From Candidatus Solibacter sp. (lineage in GTDB: Bacteria; Acidobacteriota; Terriglobia; Bryobacterales; Bryobacteraceae), in assembly GCA_013822245.1 (NCBI GenBank), contig PNKE01000017.1, positions 1 to 64,000 on the forward strand: DNA of 64,000 nucleotides, written 5' to 3'. Under the pieces are notes generated by a model, which saw only the letters and a list, made by a program, of their open reading frames with translations, searched no databases and was not told the origin of the DNA. A program made the position numbers and the translations under genes. Below, one piece after another: positions 61,048-64,000 of this stretch (within the stretch, counting starts at the first letter, position 1; each line of letters opens with the position of its first letter).

Positions 61048-62567
61048 GATTTGCACTCCTCGCTATCGGGCATTGAATCGGGCGCGGGCAGCGTCACTTC
61101 CAGCCTCGCACCGCCGCCCGAGCAGTTCATGGCGGTGATCGTCCCGCCGTGCTGATGGACAATCCCCTCGGCGACGGTCAGCCCCAGTCCAGTGCCGCGG
61201 TCGTCGAGCCGCGTGGTGACGAAGGCCTCGAAGATCTCCGGCAGCACTTCAGCCGGGATGCCCGGTCCGTTGTCGTCCACGCGGATGGCCAGGGCGCGGC
61301 GGTCGCCCAGCCGCGCTTCGGCCGCCGAGACGCGGACGCGCCCGCCCGGTGGCACGGCATTGAGCGCGTTGCGCAGCAGGTTGACGAACACCTGCACCAG
61401 GCGGTCGGCGTTGGCCAGCACGCAATCCGGCGGCTGGACCGAGTTGATGAAGGTGACCTCGCCGGCCTTTTCGTCGATTGCCACCAGGTGCCACGCCTCC
61501 TCGATCAGCGGCCTCACGGAAACGGCCCGCGACTCCTGCGTCCTGACGCGGGCGAAATCCAGCAGCCCGGCGCTGATCTTCCTCAGCCGGTCTGTCACCC
61601 GAATCATCCGCTGCAGCCGCGCCTGGGCGCCGGCATCGGAGACGGTTTCCATCAGCTTCTCGACGGAGCCATGCAAAACGGCCAGCGGGGTGTTCATCTC
61701 GTGCGCCACGCCGGCCGACAACAGGCCCAGCGACGCCAGCCGGTCCTGCGCCTCCAGGTTCCGTTTCGCCGTCTCCAACTGCTCGTTCTTCGCCCTCAAA
61801 TCCTTTGCCGTCGATTCCAGCCGCCGCAGCGCCTCCTCCAGAACGTCCTCCTGCATACGCAACGCCTCCACAGTGTCGTTGCGCGACCGCATGATCTGGC
61901 CGATTTCGTCGCCGGGGATGAGCGGCTCGGGAACGATTTCGCGGTCCCGGTCGCCGTGGCGCGTGGCGGCGTCGGCCTCCAGGAACAGCCGGATCGGCTG
62001 GTAGACGTGCTTCGGCATGATCACCAGTTCCAGCAGCAGCACCGCCAGGATGTAGCAGACGCCCAGCACCGCGAACATCACCATCTTGATCGACGCCAGA
62101 ATGCCGTCATAAAAGCCCAACGGCAGCGTCAGGCGGTAGAAACGGTTCCTCGAACCCTCGACTGACTTATAGATGGATTCCGAATGCGAGTCCCGCTGCC
62201 AGATCCGCCCGGGGTAGCGCAGCATCCAGGACTGCGCCGCCTCGGTGAGGCCAAACTCCATGCCCGTGCCCGCCTTCAGATCGTAGAATCGCAACTCCTG
62301 CTCGCCGTTTTCGGCCGTCAACGACGAGAACGTGTTCCAGATCAAGGTGATCTCGCGGCTGCGGGCAGCGCCCAGGCGTTCCTCGACCAGGGGGATGAGC
62401 GAAAAGTAGACGGCCAGGGTCAGTATGAGGAAAAACAGGTTGTGCAGAACCATCAGCTTCGGCCGAACGCGCAAGTCACTGAACCGGCGGTCGATACCGG
62501 TCAGCGGCCTGGCTTCCGAGATCGTTGCGACCTCGTTCCGGTGCGCTGCATCATTACTGCCAGACAA
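61044..62567 (-). CDS. membrane sensor histidine kinase
   Basis: 507 residues. Two transmembrane helices (about 40-60 and 162-184) bracket a 100-residue periplasmic sensor. A HAMP-like region (about 186-240), a coiled coil (240-275) and HisKA with GVAHEMNTPLAVLHG (phospho-His289) follow. HATPase_c has NLLRNALNAVPPGG, DDNGPGIPAE and GTGLGLTVAEGIVHQHGG. Its start lies 163 bases from the divergent ActA start at 62731, so it may be linked to alternative complex III regulation. The stop overlaps the response regulator start (ATGA), giving a classical pair. Confidence 0.93.
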   Translation of the reverse strand: MSGSNDAAHRNEVATISEARPLTGIDRRFSDLRVRPKLMVLHNLFFLILTLAVYFSLIPLVEERLGAARSREITLIWNTFSSLTAENGEQELRFYDLKAGTGMEFGLTEAAQSWMLRYPGRIWQRDSHSESIYKSVEGSRNRFYRLTLPLGFYDGILASIKMVMFAVLGVCYILAVLLLELVIMPKHVYQPIRLFLEADAATRHGDRDREIVPEPLIPGDEIGQIMRSRNDTVEALRMQEDVLEEALRRLESTAKDLRAKNEQLETAKRNLEAQDRLASLGLLSAGVAHEMNTPLAVLHGSVEKLMETVSDAGAQARLQRMIRVTDRLRKISAGLLDFARVRTQESRAVSVRPLIEEAWHLVAIDEKAGEVTFINSVQPPDCVLANADRLVQVFVNLLRNALNAVPPGGRVRVSAAEARLGDRRALAIRVDDNGPGIPAEVLPEIFEAFVTTRLDDRGTGLGLTVAEGIVHQHGGTITAMNCSGGGARLEVTLPAPDSMPDSEECKS

Positions 62568-62582
62568 GAAAAATTTCTCCTA

Positions 62583-62637
62583 TTGCGGAATTCTTACGGC
62601 TATGGTAGAAAATATCTAATCCTCCCCGCTACCGGGG
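62583..62637 (+). promoter_or_regulatory. candidate promoter and leader hairpin of the alternative complex III operon
   Basis: TTGCGG (62583-62588) and TAGAAA (62606-62611) are spaced by 17 bases in the divergent region. The -35 equals that proposed for the tRNA operon. A CCCCG/CGGGG hairpin (62624-62637) follows near the expected start of the transcript. Confidence 0.45.
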
Positions 62638-62730
62638 AAGCGCGTCCGGCTCCATCTCTACTTTTACATGATGGACCGGAACAGCCCTCAGAGGGGCGGC
62701 AAGGTTTCACAAGAGAAAGAACATTCGCGA

Positions 62731-63378
62731 ATGAGCGCCATCTTCTCAAAGAAGTTTGACACGACGCTGCGGCTCGCGGCTGCCGGTGTCGTTCTGGTCC
62801 TTGCGGCCGGCGGCGGAATCGCTGCCTATCTCCTGCATCCCAATCAGGTGGACACCGGCTATACCCCGGTCCAGCCGGTGGAATACAGCCACAAACTGCA
62901 CGCGGGCAACCTCGGCATGGACTGTTATTACTGCCACACGACGGTGGAGAAGTCCAGCTTCGCCGCCGTGCCCGCCACCGAAACCTGCATGAACTGCCAC
63001 CACCGGGTGAAGGAAAAGAGCCCCAAGCTCCAACTGGTCCGCGAGAGCTATTCGACGGGCCAGCCGATCCCGTGGGTGAAGGTCCACCGGCTGCCCGATT
63101 ACGTCTATTTCAACCACCAGGCCCACGTCACCTCGGGCGTCTCCTGCGTCTCCTGTCACGGCCGCGTCGACCAGATGGTGGAAGTCAAGCAGGTTGAACC
63201 GCTGACCATGGCCTGGTGCCTGGACTGCCACCGCAACCCCGCCCCCAAAGTCCGCCCGGCTGAATTCGTGACCAAGCTCGACTGGTCGCCCGAGGGCGAT
63301 CCCGTCGAACTGGGCCTCAGGATCGTGCAGGCCAAGGGCATCAAGCCGCCCACGCACTGCTCGAGCTGCCACCGCTAA
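62731..63378 (+). CDS. actA: alternative complex III subunit A, pentaheme cytochrome c
   Basis: 215 residues from the ATG at 62731. An ATG at 62668 would add 21 residues. One N-terminal membrane anchor (about 13-35) precedes five CxxCH haem motifs: CYYCH, CMNCH, CVSCH, CLDCH and CSSCH. Membrane-anchored pentaheme cytochromes followed by an iron-sulfur/molybdopterin-like subunit are the start of the act (alternative complex III) operon. That complex oxidises menaquinol and passes electrons to cytochrome c or oxidase. The following gene fits as ActB. Confidence 0.92.
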   Translation: MSAIFSKKFDTTLRLAAAGVVLVLAAGGGIAAYLLHPNQVDTGYTPVQPVEYSHKLHAGNLGMDCYYCHTTVEKSSFAAVPATETCMNCHHRVKEKSPKLQLVRESYSTGQPIPWVKVHRLPDYVYFNHQAHVTSGVSCVSCHGRVDQMVEVKQVEPLTMAWCLDCHRNPAPKVRPAEFVTKLDWSPEGDPVELGLRIVQAKGIKPPTHCSSCHR

Positions 63379-63403
63379 AGCCGGAAGCGAAGGAACTGAC
63401 ACG

Positions 63404-64000
63404 ATGAACCAATTCGTTCACATCAACCCCACAACCACCACCGGCAGGAAATACTGGCGCAGCCTGAACCAGCTCTCGGGCACGCCCGAATTCAAGCAGT
63501 GGGTGGAGCGCGAGTTTCCCGAAGGCGCCGCTGACGCCGCCTCGGCCGGATCGCGCCGCAGCCTGTTGAAACTGATGGCCGCCAGCTTCGGCCTCGCCGG
63601 CCTGGCCGCCTGCCGCCGCCCGGTCGAGAAGATTCTGCCTCATGCCAAGGGCGTCGAGGGCCTGATCCACGGCAAGCCGCTGCACTACGCCACCGTGGCC
63701 ACCGTAGGCGGCGCGGCGACGGGCCTGATGGTGGAAACCCACGAAGGCCGCCCGACCAAGGTTGAGGGCAACGAGAAGCACCCGGCTTCGCTGGGCGCGA
63801 CCTCGGCGCACATGCAGGCGCTGGTGTTGAGCCTCTACGATCCCGACCGTACAAAAGGCGTTCGCAAGGCCGGCGCGCGCTCGTCCTGGGACGAGTTCAC
63901 CGCCTGGGCCAACGGCGAGTTTTCCGCCGAAAAGCAAGGCGACGGTGCGGGCCTCCGCATCCTCGCCGAGCGTTCGTCTTCGCCGTCGCTGAAATCGGTG
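63404..64000 (+). CDS. actB: alternative complex III subunit B, N-terminal part (cut by window end)
   Basis: 199 codons are present, and the gene continues beyond 64000. A conserved FVHINP-TTTTGRKYWRSLNQLS start is followed by a long leader with a Tat motif SRRSLLKLMAASFGLAGLAA (about residues 50-69). The molybdopterin-oxidoreductase-like domain then begins (LHYATVATVGGAATGLMVET, GRPTKVEGNEKHPASLGATS). ActB fuses an MPT-oxidoreductase-like and a ferredoxin-like part. GAAGGAA precedes the ATG by about 9 bases, 25 bases after actA. Confidence 0.9.
   Translation, partial: MNQFVHINPTTTTGRKYWRSLNQLSGTPEFKQWVEREFPEGAADAASAGSRRSLLKLMAASFGLAGLAACRRPVEKILPHAKGVEGLIHGKPLHYATVATVGGAATGLMVETHEGRPTKVEGNEKHPASLGATSAHMQALVLSLYDPDRTKGVRKAGARSSWDEFTAWANGEFSAEKQGDGAGLRILAERSSSPSLKSV

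Overview
The window reads as chromosomal DNA of a GC-rich (roughly 63-66% by eye) Acidobacteriota bacterium, most likely of the Bryobacterales/Solibacter type. The reasons are the gene mix (SBBP/DUF7948 beta-propeller protein, tricorn-like protease, CocE hydrolase, Tat-exported GH127 enzyme, alternative complex III) and the strong GCC/CTC/ATC codon preference. This placement is inferred from family content, not from a marker gene. No prophage, IS element, CRISPR array or rRNA was seen.

Layout. 0-1.9 kb: tRNA-Tyr and tRNA-Thr on the minus strand, an XRE-cupin regulator and a divergent ECF sigma factor. 2.1-7.4 kb: the conserved phoH-ybeY-corC-like-era unit, then an Nramp-fold transporter. 7.39-7.9 kb: an intergenic region with a candidate small RNA and a 110-bp tandem duplication. 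7.9-10.5 kb: FkbM methyltransferase, thymidine kinase and a membrane-anchored coiled-coil protein. 10.5-15.9 kb, minus: TonB-dependent receptor, lipoprotein RND-type adaptor and SBBP protein. 16.1-18.6 kb: a membrane HD-GYP/GAF/GGDEF signalling protein. 18.6-22.9 kb: Tat-exported propeller protein, DUF3500 protein, ArsR regulator and SulP anion transporter. 22.9-34.4 kb: GT4-GT2 fusion, an NtrC-tail remnant, CcmH-like and OB-fold proteins, CocE hydrolase, tryptophanase, M19 dipeptidase, TIGR02206 and UPF0173 proteins, a radical SAM protein and a DCC protein.

34.4-46.5 kb: DHH phosphoesterase, class II photolyase and TIGR01777 epimerase. A long, partly overlapping nucleoside-salvage run follows: pyrimidine phosphorylase, CNT transporter, purine nucleoside phosphorylase, cytidine deaminase and exported amidohydrolase. 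It continues into an unknown protein, a quinone oxidoreductase, a metallophosphoesterase and PhzF. 46.6-58.1 kb: GH127 enzyme, UroD-like methyltransferase, small membrane protein, DNA polymerase IV, DinB-like protein, large membrane protein, PrmA and tricorn-like protease.

58.1-64 kb: a decayed copy of a response-regulator hinge/HTH, a guanidino-deiminase-fold (PAD-like) exported protein, an intact histidine kinase/response regulator pair with an XRE output domain, and, divergently, the first two genes of alternative complex III (pentaheme ActA and ActB, the latter cut by the window end).

The observations most worth following are the candidate small RNA with two CUCCUCC loops, the HK/XRE-type response regulator divergent from complex III, the PAD-like protein whose reading frame runs antisense into that regulator, the decayed regulator copy nearby, and an Asn at a base-recognition position of the GGDEF domain. 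Plus-strand G/C balance also changes sign near 10 kb and 34 kb irrespective of gene direction.
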